From contig NZ_PJMU01000001.1 of NCBI RefSeq assembly GCF_002846395.1, positions 1,116,001 to 1,180,000 of the forward strand: DNA of 64,000 nt, given 5' to 3'. Below the pieces are notes generated by a model. It was not told where the DNA came from and made no database searches. It saw only the letters and a list, made by a program, of their open reading frames with translations. Made by a program: the position numbers and the translations under genes. This DNA comes from Pontibacter ramchanderi (GTDB lineage: Bacteria; Bacteroidota; Bacteroidia; Cytophagales; Hymenobacteraceae). Below are positions 34,586-42,471 of the stretch, in pieces. The stretch's first letter is position 1, and each line of letters opens with the position of its first letter.

Positions 34586-35650
34586 ATGAAGAAAATAACT
34601 ATTCTTGCTGTAGCGCTGCTAAGCACAGCTACAGTGTTTGCCCAATCAAACAAAGCTTCTGTAAAAGCCTCTTCTAGCACGTCGGCTCAGGTAACTGCCA
34701 ACGACAAGGGCGAAGAGATTAGCACCAATCATACATCAAGCGCAGCTGGCAAGTCTGACACAGAAGCCGGCCCAGCCAAAGGAAAAGCCAGCGGCAAGGC
34801 GAACGTGGATGGTTCTGCTCAAGTGAAATCGAAGAGAGACAAGAATAAATCAGTTGAAAACACGCCGGCTCCGGAAGCACCTGCCCAAGATGGCGGTAAA
34901 GCACCGCAGGAAAACCACGGCAAACTGGTGTCTGAAACAGCGCATACCTTAAAAGCAACAGCGGCTACCGAAGGCGAGCAGACAAAACAGCGCGGCCAGC
35001 TGGTAGCGGAAGTAGCGCAAAGCAATGCAACAGCAGTGGAGGCAAGAGGCCGCCAGGCAGCCAGAGAGGGTGCTACAGCAGTAGTTGAAGTTGAGCAGGA
35101 GGCTGAAACAAACGTAAACGCCGGGGGCAAAAGAGCTGAAAAGGCTGGTAGAGCAAATGTAGAAGCAACGCAGCGTAGCCAGGCAGCTGTGCAGGCCGAT
35201 GCGTCCGAACAAGCAGAGACAGGCTTACAAGTAGTGGCTGAATCGTCACAAAAAGGCAAAGCACAAGCTGCAGTGCAGGCAGGGCAAGCGCAGGCACACG
35301 GTCAGACGGTGGTAGAAACAGCGCAAAGCACTCAGTCTACAGGCCAGGCAAAGGGGCAGGAGGTGAAAGAAGTTGCCACTGCAAAAGCAAAGGAAAAGCC
35401 AACTACCGTTAATGCAAAAGGTGAAGTTTCCGGCAAAACCAGAGTAACAGGCGGTGCCAGCCGTGCTGCCGGTGTGGCAAGAACAAGCGGTGCTGCCAGA
35501 GCAAAAGTGGGCACCGGAGCATCCACTACTGTTGGAGGAGCCGTGAAGAACTCAACCAAAGTTGTTAAACCAGGCGTATCTAACCGCCCGGTACAGGTAG
35601 GTGGCGCAGTGAATGTAGGCGTCGGCTCCAAAATTAAAGTAGGTAACTAA
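34586..35650 (+). CDS. Secreted Ala/Gln/Glu-rich repetitive (LEA-like) protein
   Basis: 354 residues. Signal peptide MKKITILAVALLSTATVFAQ, then low-complexity sequence. It starts with Ser/Lys/Ala (35-115) and then has a long Ala/Gln/Glu/Val helical stretch (about 115-270) with recurring units such as GQLVAEVAQSNATAVEARG and GQTVVETAQSTQSTGQAKGQ. It ends in a Gly/Val/Thr-rich tail (about 275-354). No cysteine or tryptophan. It resembles late-embryogenesis-abundant or apolipophorin-like desiccation proteins in composition only. It has a strong own promoter and is followed by an outer-membrane protein gene and a two-component system on the same strand, with a hairpin in the first gap. Confidence 0.8.
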   Translation: MKKITILAVALLSTATVFAQSNKASVKASSSTSAQVTANDKGEEISTNHTSSAAGKSDTEAGPAKGKASGKANVDGSAQVKSKRDKNKSVENTPAPEAPAQDGGKAPQENHGKLVSETAHTLKATAATEGEQTKQRGQLVAEVAQSNATAVEARGRQAAREGATAVVEVEQEAETNVNAGGKRAEKAGRANVEATQRSQAAVQADASEQAETGLQVVAESSQKGKAQAAVQAGQAQAHGQTVVETAQSTQSTGQAKGQEVKEVATAKAKEKPTTVNAKGEVSGKTRVTGGASRAAGVARTSGAARAKVGTGASTTVGGAVKNSTKVVKPGVSNRPVQVGGAVNVGVGSKIKVGN

Positions 35651-35674
35651 ATCCTATCCACTTGAGTAATGCCT

Positions 35675-35702
35675 GGCAGTCCGTGCAGCGACACGGACTG
35701 CC
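35675..35702 (+). terminator. Intercistronic perfect hairpin
   Basis: GGCAGTCCGTG (35675-35685), loop CAGCGA, CACGGACTGCC (35692-35702). No T run follows and the next start codon is 24 nt away, so I read it as an attenuator or mRNA-stabilising stem that lets the first gene be made in excess. Confidence 0.55.
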
Positions 35703-35725
35703 TAAGGCTATTGAGGATGAATAAC

Positions 35726-36652
35726 ATGAAGACACTTTGGACACGTTTAGGGTTAACACTGCTCCTGCTCGTGCTGGCTGCCCCGTGGGTGCAGGCAGCG
35801 ACCTCGGCAGCAAGTGACACAACCAAAGCAGGGTGGTGGGTAATAGGCATGGAGGCTTCTAATAACTCATCTTTCTATGGCCGCAATACGGCCACTCGCT
35901 ACCCTTTCATATCTCCTTCCGTCACCTACGTTCACCGCACCGGGCTGTGGGCTTCGGTTTCTGCTTATCAGCTGTTCAACACCGAAGATTTTATCGATCA
36001 GACGGATTTAACGGTAGGTTATAGTTTTAAGATCCGCAAGCGGCTGGAAGTGGACCTGGCGTATACCCATTTCACCTTTGGGGAGCATACGCCGCTCGTA
36101 AATGCCAGTACAACAGATGCGCTGCTGGCTAAAACAGCATACGACTGGAAATATCTGTATACAGCCCTGACAGGCAGCTACATCATCGGTAGCGACAACG
36201 ACGTTTTTGCGGTGCTGGAGAATTCCCGCTACATCCCGCTTAACCCTATCTGGAAAGGAGACATACCTATCGGGCTCGATCCGAAGGTGAGTATAACAGC
36301 GGGTACACAGCATTTCTCCGAAACGCACACTACCACGACGACACGTAAAAAAGCAGGTTCGGGCGGCACTTCAGGTGGCGGCCCCCTGGGCGATATCCTA
36401 GACCCACTAAAGCCTGGAGGTGGTGGCAATAGTACCAGCCCGGACGAAGAAGAAACCACTACAACCACAACCACGACGAATGTGAGCCGCTTCAGAGTAC
36501 TCAATTATGAATTGAAAGTGCCGCTAGTGGTTTACTATGGTAGTTTTGAATTTGAACCCTCGTGGCGCTACGCCATCCCGGTCAACAAACTGGAAGGCGA
36601 CGAGTCGCGCGCCCAGTCTTTTTATACTTTAAGCGTAAAGTACACGTTTTAG
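35726..36652 (+). CDS. Outer-membrane beta-barrel protein with Thr-rich loop
   Basis: I start it at the ATG at 35726 (MKTLWTRLGLTLLLL), with GAGG 9 nt upstream; MNNMK at 35717 is also possible. About 308 residues. The signal peptide ends WVQA. The body is a run of amphipathic strands with aromatic girdles (LWASVSAYQLFNTEDF, LEVDLAYTHFTFGEH) and ends in SFYTLSVKYTF, a typical barrel C-terminus. A loop at about 205-255 is Gly/Pro/Thr/Glu-rich with a run of eight Thr. No family recognised. The response-regulator gene follows at 25 bp. Confidence 0.75.
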   Translation: MKTLWTRLGLTLLLLVLAAPWVQAATSAASDTTKAGWWVIGMEASNNSSFYGRNTATRYPFISPSVTYVHRTGLWASVSAYQLFNTEDFIDQTDLTVGYSFKIRKRLEVDLAYTHFTFGEHTPLVNASTTDALLAKTAYDWKYLYTALTGSYIIGSDNDVFAVLENSRYIPLNPIWKGDIPIGLDPKVSITAGTQHFSETHTTTTTRKKAGSGGTSGGGPLGDILDPLKPGGGGNSTSPDEEETTTTTTTTNVSRFRVLNYELKVPLVVYYGSFEFEPSWRYAIPVNKLEGDESRAQSFYTLSVKYTF

Positions 36653-36677
36653 CACTTAACTTACATCTCACCGAAAC

Positions 36678-37352
36678 ATGCACGTACTGATTGTAGAAGA
36701 TGAGGTTAGCCTGGCAAATGAACTGAGCCACTTTCTGACCCAGGAACATTACCTCTGCGACTGGGCCTTTACGGGACGTGAGGCCTCCGAAAAAATTGCA
36801 GTAAACCGCTACGATTTCATATTACTGGACCTGGGCCTCCCCGACTACGAAGGGCTGGACCTGCTGCGCGAAACGAGGGAACTGGAGTATCAGCCGGCCA
36901 TCATCGTGCTGACGGCCCGCGGTGCGCTCGAAGACCGCATCGAAGGGCTTGGGCTGGGCGCTGATGACTACCTGCCCAAACCCTTTTCTTTATTGGAGCT
37001 TCAGGCCCGCATGCAGGCTATTGTGCGCCGCAAATTCCAGGTCAATTCCAATGTGCTGGAGTTTCGGGGTATCCTGCTCGACAGTGTCGCCCGCACAGTA
37101 ACATACCAGGGCCAGAACATTTCGCTCACCAAAAAAGAGTTTGACCTGCTGCACTACATGCTGCTGCACCGCAAGCGTATCCTCACCCGACTACAGCTCA
37201 CGGAGCATATCTGGGGCAACATACTGGAGGACAACTACGACTCCAATTACATTGATGTGCACATCAAGAACCTGCGCAAAAAGCTGTCAGAGTACATCCC
37301 AAATGACTGGCTGGAAACAGTGCGCGGCGTAGGCTACAGGCTGACGGCATAA
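36678..37352 (+). CDS. OmpR-family response regulator
   Basis: 224 residues. The receiver domain (1-115) has acidic pocket VEDE, phosphorylated Asp51 (ILLDLGLP), a Thr in VLTARG, and the Lys in PKPFSL. A C-terminal OmpR/PhoB winged helix follows (about 130-222, with LTKKEFDLLHYML and IDVHIKNLRKKL). The kinase gene starts 1 bp after the stop, so the pair is co-translated. It lies directly downstream of the LEA-like and outer-membrane protein genes. These may be its own targets; that is inference. Confidence 0.95.
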   Translation: MHVLIVEDEVSLANELSHFLTQEHYLCDWAFTGREASEKIAVNRYDFILLDLGLPDYEGLDLLRETRELEYQPAIIVLTARGALEDRIEGLGLGADDYLPKPFSLLELQARMQAIVRRKFQVNSNVLEFRGILLDSVARTVTYQGQNISLTKKEFDLLHYMLLHRKRILTRLQLTEHIWGNILEDNYDSNYIDVHIKNLRKKLSEYIPNDWLETVRGVGYRLTA

Positions 37353-37353
37353 C

Positions 37354-38685
37354 ATGAGACTGCAATCCAAGCTCATACTTTTCAGTGCCGCCACCAAGGT
37401 GATCATTTTGCTGGTGTTGGTGATGGTGTTGCCGCCTTTGATAAACCGCATCGCCCTGCACAGCACCGATCAGCGTTTGCTTGAGAAAAAAGAGCAGGTG
37501 TTTGACATCATAGAAGTGCGGGGTATTGAGTCTTTCCTTTCAGATAGCGAAGAAGAAGCCTATGGCAGTTACAACCTGTTGAAGGAAGAATTCATCTCGA
37601 TGGAGCCCATTGATCCTTCGCTGATCAATAACCGGATTGAAAACACCCTACGTAAGGTGGAAAATGAAATAGTGGAGTACCGCGTGCTGAGCCTCGCATT
37701 TGAACTGCACGGCGAGACCTACCTGTTGGAGATAGGGCGCAGCTTAGACACCATCCGTGAAACCAGTAATACGCTGCAGCGCTACGCTATGTACTTTCTA
37801 TTTAGCGTGGTACTGCTTACTGTGTTTATGGACCTGGCCTTCGTGAAGGTGCTGTTACGCCCGCTCGCCCTCATCGTACGAAAGCTGCAGCGCATTGCCC
37901 ATCCCGAGGCCTTCAAGCCCAGCCCGCTTGCTACCAATACCAGCGATTTTGTATACCTCAACGATACCATCAACAACATGATGGGGCAGGTACAGGAAGC
38001 TTTCCGTAAGGAGAAGGATTTCATTGGCAATGTGTCACACGAATTGCTGACGCCCGTTTCCATCCTGCAAAACCGATTGGAGAACCTGATGGCAACTCCC
38101 GACCTGCCTGACGAGGCCCTGCTTAAATTGGTAGAAAGTCAGAAAACCCTGCACCGCCTTAAAAGTATTATACAGGCCTTACTCCTGATCTCACGGATTG
38201 AAAACGAGCAGTACCTGAAAAATGAACAAGTCAGCCTGAACACGTTGGTAAATGATGTGGTAAACGAAATAAGCGACAGGGCCGAACTCCGGGGGGTAAC
38301 GATCACGGTTTCTGTCCCGGATGACTTTGTATTGCCAAACGCCAATTATTCGCTGTTGTTCACCATGCTCTTCAACGTGGTGAACAACGCCATCAAGTAT
38401 AACAAAGAAGGCGGGTCAATTCAGATTTCAGGTGAGGTAAGAGCGGGCAAGTACGAGCTAAGCGTGTGCGACACCGGAACAGGTATAGCCGCAGACCAGT
38501 TACCGAAGATCTTCAGCCGCTTTAAACGCACCCACGCCCCTGACAGCGAAAGCCATGGACTGGGCTTGGCCATTGTACAGACTGTTGCCAAGTTTCACAA
38601 GATCAAGCTGCATGTGGAATCGGAGTTAGGCAAGGGCACCTGCTTTAAGTTCGCGTTTAAGAAGGTAAATGCCTCACTGATTTAA
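37354..38685 (+). CDS. Two-component sensor histidine kinase
   Basis: 443 residues. TM1 at about 10-32, a periplasmic helical sensor of about 110 residues rich in Glu, and TM2 at about 146-168. Then come a linker, the dimerisation box NVSHELLTPVSILQNRL with His229, and a HATPase domain with NAIKYN (N box), DTGTGI (G1), FSRF (F box) and HGLGLAIVQ (G2). The H box reads HELLTP instead of the more usual HELRTP. No PAS or clear HAMP domain. Cognate to the upstream regulator. The signal is unknown, but the small periplasmic sensor points to an envelope cue. Confidence 0.93.
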   Translation: MRLQSKLILFSAATKVIILLVLVMVLPPLINRIALHSTDQRLLEKKEQVFDIIEVRGIESFLSDSEEEAYGSYNLLKEEFISMEPIDPSLINNRIENTLRKVENEIVEYRVLSLAFELHGETYLLEIGRSLDTIRETSNTLQRYAMYFLFSVVLLTVFMDLAFVKVLLRPLALIVRKLQRIAHPEAFKPSPLATNTSDFVYLNDTINNMMGQVQEAFRKEKDFIGNVSHELLTPVSILQNRLENLMATPDLPDEALLKLVESQKTLHRLKSIIQALLLISRIENEQYLKNEQVSLNTLVNDVVNEISDRAELRGVTITVSVPDDFVLPNANYSLLFTMLFNVVNNAIKYNKEGGSIQISGEVRAGKYELSVCDTGTGIAADQLPKIFSRFKRTHAPDSESHGLGLAIVQTVAKFHKIKLHVESELGKGTCFKFAFKKVNASLI

Positions 38686-38727
38686 GAGTATTTGCGAGGC
38701 CAACGTTACGCTTCTGCTGCAGCTTTC

Positions 38728-39660
38728 TTAAAAACTCTTCCGATGCATCCTCACCGGAAATAAGCGGTAATCCATTAAACTAACCGCATACGGAAACCCG
38801 CGCCAATGCACGATCGGCACATGGCGGGCGGGACTTGGGCCCTTGGTGTCAGGTATAGCCAGCATCGTGTTGCCGATGTAACTCAGCTCCCCTTTCTCAA
38901 TCGCTAATTTGCTGGCGACATGCTGCAGAAAAACCTCTTTGTCGGTATCCGAAGAGGTGAAGGCAATCTCGCGTGACATGGTGCCACCGCCCTCCAGTTC
39001 CGGGGAGTAAAACACACGGGAATACGTATCGATGGCAATAACCGGGACGGCTAATGCCGGTACTTTGGCCTGCATCACGTCCGGTGGCGCGATGGGTGCC
39101 TGGTTGGCGACGCGCTTCACCATTTCCGTTACTTTCTGAGCGGTGTAGATGCCTTTGATCGTTTCGGACTCGATGCGTTTGAGCACCTGCTCTACCTTCG
39201 ACTCGAAGGGCTGACCGGGATTTACCGGCTGTGGCTGGGGTGCCGATCGTTGGGGTGCTTGCCCTACCGGACGTGGTTTCTGCACCTGCGAAAGCGGCTT
39301 TGGCTTCTCGCGCTCCGGTATGTAGCTGTCTTTGATGTGCCGCTCGTGCACGTTGATTACCGTTGTGAAGGTGTTGATGAAATGCTCCGTGTTCTGCACA
39401 TGGAACAGCTCCAGCTCCTGTATGCGCTTGCGCGTGACCAGGTAGTTATGCACCAGTTTGGTCTTTTCGAAAACGGCCAGCAGCTTTTCGGCATGCGGCG
39501 TGTGCTGGTAGCGTTCGTAAAGTTTGTGCAGGGCGTTGAGTCGGGCATTGGAAGCCCGGATGTACTGCATGGCGCGGGCATCGGCGGCACCGGGGTGCTC
39601 CACCACCGTGCGGGTATTCTCCTGCCCCATTCCGAAAAGCGAACGAAAAAAACCCATCAT
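38728..39660 (-). CDS. Hypothetical protein of the TelA cluster
   Basis: 310 residues. The first 15 residues (MMGFFRSLFGMGQEN) form an amphipathic helix that could touch membrane. A helical bundle (about 28-115) follows, then a Pro/Gln linker (about 118-150, KPRPVGQAPQRSAPQPQP), a second helical part, and a C-terminal alpha/beta domain of about 110 residues ending VHWRGFPYAVSLMDYRLFPV. I do not recognise a family. Its start codon overlaps the stop of the 62-residue gene by 4 bp, so it is translated as part of the TelA operon. Confidence 0.75.
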   Translation of the reverse strand: MMGFFRSLFGMGQENTRTVVEHPGAADARAMQYIRASNARLNALHKLYERYQHTPHAEKLLAVFEKTKLVHNYLVTRKRIQELELFHVQNTEHFINTFTTVINVHERHIKDSYIPEREKPKPLSQVQKPRPVGQAPQRSAPQPQPVNPGQPFESKVEQVLKRIESETIKGIYTAQKVTEMVKRVANQAPIAPPDVMQAKVPALAVPVIAIDTYSRVFYSPELEGGGTMSREIAFTSSDTDKEVFLQHVASKLAIEKGELSYIGNTMLAIPDTKGPSPARHVPIVHWRGFPYAVSLMDYRLFPVRMHRKSF

Positions 39661-39845
39661 CTGGACAGGATACGTTTGAGGTGCTGCGTTTCGATTTCGA
39701 CCTGCAGTTTTTCGGAGAGCTTCATCTCTTCAAACACGTTGTCGATGTGCTGGATATAGAGGTCCAGCACCGCTTCCTGCTCATCGCTCAGGATGCGGTG
39801 CCGGACGGCTAGTTCTTCTGCTTTCTTATCCCCGTTGTATATCAT
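39657..39845 (-). CDS. Small helical protein of the TelA cluster
   Basis: 62 residues, soluble, predicted entirely helical and charged (MIYNGDKKAEELAVRHRIL, then EEMKLSEKLQVEIETQHLKR). The start overlaps the telA stop by 1 bp (TAATG) and its stop overlaps the next start by 4 bp (ATGATG). Such tight coupling on both sides supports it as a real gene whose product is needed in fixed ratio to its neighbours. No family recognised. Confidence 0.72.
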   Translation of the reverse strand: MIYNGDKKAEELAVRHRILSDEQEAVLDLYIQHIDNVFEEMKLSEKLQVEIETQHLKRILSR

Positions 39846-40939
39846 TATTCAATTTCAATCTGCTTCGACTTGCCGAACGTGCCGATGATCTTGCTGTTGA
39901 GTTCTTCCTGCACCTGGGCCAGTTCTTTTACGGCTTCCGCCCGTTTCTTGCTGCCTTCTTCCGAAATCTTGATTACCTGGTCGAGCGTTTCCACCATGTC
40001 CTTGTTCACTTTCTTGAGCGTCTCCACATCCACAATGCCGCGCTCGTTTTCCTGCGCCGCGATCACCACGTTTTTCTTCAGCAGCTCCGAGTTTTTGCGG
40101 AGCATTTCGTTGGTGGTGTCGGTCACTTTCTTCTGTATCTCGAGGGCCTTGCGTTGCTTCTCCAACCCCAGGGCAATGGCCACCTGCTGGCGCCACACCG
40201 GTATCACGGTCACAATCGAGTTCTGGATCTTCTGGGCCAGCACGTCGTTGGTGGTCTGGATCATGCGGATCTGCGGCATCGACTGCGTGGCGATGGTATG
40301 CGACAACTGAAAATCGTGTACCTTTTTCTCCAGGCGCTCTTTAAAGGCGATCATGTCGCTCAGGCGCTGCACGGCCAGTTCGTCCTGTCCGCTCGTTTCC
40401 ACTTCTTCCTGCAGTTTCGGGATGATGGTGTGCTCGATCTCGTCGATCTTCATCTTGCCAGCCGCAATCACGGAGCGGATCTCGTGGATGTACTCCACTG
40501 CCTGGTTGAACATCACCTCCAGCGAGGTTGAGTCTTTCATGATGCTCTGGCGGGTGCGCTCCAGCTTCACTACCACATCGTCCACATTGGCCGATACGGA
40601 GTTGTACTGCGTGGCCAGTTGCTTCGACTTATCCGAGATCTTCTTCACGAAAGGCAGGCGCGAAAAGAAGCCGCCTTTCTCCTGCTCCTCAATCTTGATC
40701 ATGTTGATCTGGTTGAGCAGCTCGTTTATGGCTTCGCCTGCCTCGCCGGAGTCTTTGGCTTTTACTTTGGTGAGCAGCTCGTTGGAGTAGTGGCCCAGTT
40801 TGCGCTGCGTCTCCACCCCAAAATTGCTCAGGCTCTCCGGGTTGCCCGGATCTATGGACTTAGAGATCGCCAGGGCTTTCTCTTGTATCTTCTGTTGATT
40901 CTCAACGATCGTAATCTCTGTTTTCTCTGTTTTTTCCAT
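39845..40939 (-). CDS. telA: Toxic anion resistance protein, TelA family
   Basis: 364 residues, fully helical and coiled-coil rich, cytoplasmic. TelA features: GGFFSRLPFVKKISDKSKQL (about 90-110), repeated charged helices, and the conserved IPVWRQQVAIALGLEKQRKA (about 250-270). TelA/KlaA-type proteins are linked to tellurite resistance and colicin or phage tolerance, often beside XpaC or Ter modules. The biochemical role is unresolved. It is second in a four-gene unit on the minus strand after a membrane-anchored gene (gap 15 bp). The C-terminus is translationally coupled to the 62-residue gene. Confidence 0.9.
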   Translation of the reverse strand: MEKTEKTEITIVENQQKIQEKALAISKSIDPGNPESLSNFGVETQRKLGHYSNELLTKVKAKDSGEAGEAINELLNQINMIKIEEQEKGGFFSRLPFVKKISDKSKQLATQYNSVSANVDDVVVKLERTRQSIMKDSTSLEVMFNQAVEYIHEIRSVIAAGKMKIDEIEHTIIPKLQEEVETSGQDELAVQRLSDMIAFKERLEKKVHDFQLSHTIATQSMPQIRMIQTTNDVLAQKIQNSIVTVIPVWRQQVAIALGLEKQRKALEIQKKVTDTTNEMLRKNSELLKKNVVIAAQENERGIVDVETLKKVNKDMVETLDQVIKISEEGSKKRAEAVKELAQVQEELNSKIIGTFGKSKQIEIE

Positions 40940-40954
40940 CTTGTTTTATCACCT

Positions 40955-41383
40955 CTAAAGGTTGCGGTTGATTAGGTCCAATGAGTTTAGGTATTTCTTG
41001 ATGTTTTCGTGCCGGTCGGTGGTTTCGTACCACTCAATGTCGTTGAGCGGAAGGTATTCCCCCAGCAGGTCGCGCACTTCCTGCAGCAGGGCATCTCCTT
41101 TTTTTGTCCTGAATTCAGGGTTGCGGTACTGGGCGCTCAGGTACTCCACTTTCACCTGACCTGTTTTGGTGATGGCCAGCTCACGTACCTCCACCACCAG
41201 CTCCGACGACTTGTCATTGTCTGTCACAATGGTCTTGTACACGCCTTTGTTACCTTCTTCGAGGGCAGCAGCGCACTGTTGGCGCACCTCCTGTAGGGCC
41301 TGCCGCAGTTTGCGGTTCGGCACTACGTAGTGGCCCACAATATAACCCAGTATGGCTGCTATTAAGAATGTCCAAAAAATCAC
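40955..41383 (-). CDS. Membrane-anchored hypothetical protein heading the TelA cluster
   Basis: 142 residues. N-terminal membrane helix (MIFWTFLIAAILGYIVGHYV), then a short coiled coil (KLRQALQEVRQQCAAALEEG) and a cytoplasmic alpha/beta-looking domain of about 95 residues (VEVRELAITKTGQVKVEYLS to the end). It may hold the XpaC place in TelA operons, where a membrane-anchored partner is common, but I see no sequence signature to say it is XpaC. First gene of the unit. Confidence 0.7.
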   Translation of the reverse strand: MIFWTFLIAAILGYIVGHYVVPNRKLRQALQEVRQQCAAALEEGNKGVYKTIVTDNDKSSELVVEVRELAITKTGQVKVEYLSAQYRNPEFRTKKGDALLQEVRDLLGEYLPLNDIEWYETTDRHENIKKYLNSLDLINRNL

Positions 41384-41744
41384 TTCTGCATTGATAAAGT
41401 TAAACGCTCAATTACTATGTAATGAAGCAAAATAAATTGATGTAATCAAGTACCGGCAAGACGGATGTTGTTGATAGACTAACCGAAACCCGAATGCTCC
41501 CCTTCCCCACGTGTCTTTGTCTATACCTGAACCGGCATCTTCTATCATCTATACGCGGAAGCAGTTGCACGGGCTGCCGACAGGGCCTCGATAGGAATAA
41601 CAAGGTATAGCAACTGCCTGTTCCCGGGCAGGCAATGTCTTAATACGTAAAATGGAATGGCCCCTTTGCAGCGCTTGCCGATAAAATCCGGGGTTTTGTC
41701 TAATTTGCGGCACGATTCATACCTGATTTTATACCTTCGCTTAC
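41384..41744. other. Divergent 361-bp gap
   Basis: Carries three copies of the dispersed motif (about 41522, 41603, 41731) and A/T-rich stretches near 41384-41450 that may hold the TelA-cluster promoter. I see no clear TAnnTTTG box or stable hairpin. A 62-codon minus-strand frame at 41415-41603 is Arg/Cys-rich and unconvincing. Confidence 0.4.
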
Positions 41745-42314
41745 ATGCAGCACCGGCATTTCATTTTGCACAAACCCTATGGCTACATCAGCCAGTTCGT
41801 GACGGACAAGAAAAAGAAGAAACTGCTTGGCGACCTGCACGACTTCCCGGCGGGCACCATGGCCATCGGGCGTCTCGACGAAGCCAGCGAGGGCCTGCTG
41901 CTGCTCACCACCGATGGCAAAACGAGCGAGCAGGTGCGCGGCAAGCACATCGAGAAGGAGTATTACGCCCAGGTGGACGGCCTGATCACTGACGAGGCCA
42001 TCGCTAAAATGCAGGAGGGCGTTTCCATTGGTTTGTATGGGGAGCAGTATGGCACACGCCCCTGCACTGCCTTCCAGCTAGCGGAGGCACCCGATTTCCC
42101 GGAGCGCAGCCGCCGCATCCGCGACGATCGCCACGGCCCGACCAGTTGGGTGTCCATCACGATATCAGAGGGCAAAAACCGGCAGGTGCGCAAAATGACG
42201 GCCGCTGTCGGTTTCCCAACGCTGCGGCTGGTGCGTGTGCGAATCGGCAATATCCGGCTGGAGGCTTTCAACCCAGGGTTTGTGACAGAGGTGGAGCGCT
42301 TCGATGTCGGGTAA
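41745..42314 (+). CDS. rluE: RsuA/RluE-family pseudouridine synthase
   Basis: 189 residues, without an S4 domain, which fits RluE (23S rRNA U2457) rather than RluB or RsuA. It shows HFILHKPYGYISQF at the start, the catalytic-Asp motif GRLDEASEGLLLLT (Asp near 46), KEYYAQVDG, and SEGKNRQVRKMTAAVGFPTL, the usual late motif. Length normal. The gene is single. Gene symbol given from the size and motif set; the target base is inference. Confidence 0.88.
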   Translation: MQHRHFILHKPYGYISQFVTDKKKKKLLGDLHDFPAGTMAIGRLDEASEGLLLLTTDGKTSEQVRGKHIEKEYYAQVDGLITDEAIAKMQEGVSIGLYGEQYGTRPCTAFQLAEAPDFPERSRRIRDDRHGPTSWVSITISEGKNRQVRKMTAAVGFPTLRLVRVRIGNIRLEAFNPGFVTEVERFDVG

Positions 42315-42471
42315 AGGCAGACTGCTATACCTTAAAAATTAAACGGCCATTAAACCCCGCCGCTGTCCATCAGTCTATATAGCGCTTACGGCATCAATAG
42401 CACAAATTTACTATCTTGAGCGGGCATACCCTTAACTTATCATACAAACAATCTATTCTTTAATCTTAACC

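Noticed and set aside
41415..41603. 62-codon minus-strand frame
   Set aside because: Arg/Cys-rich, no coding character, in a gap full of motif copies.
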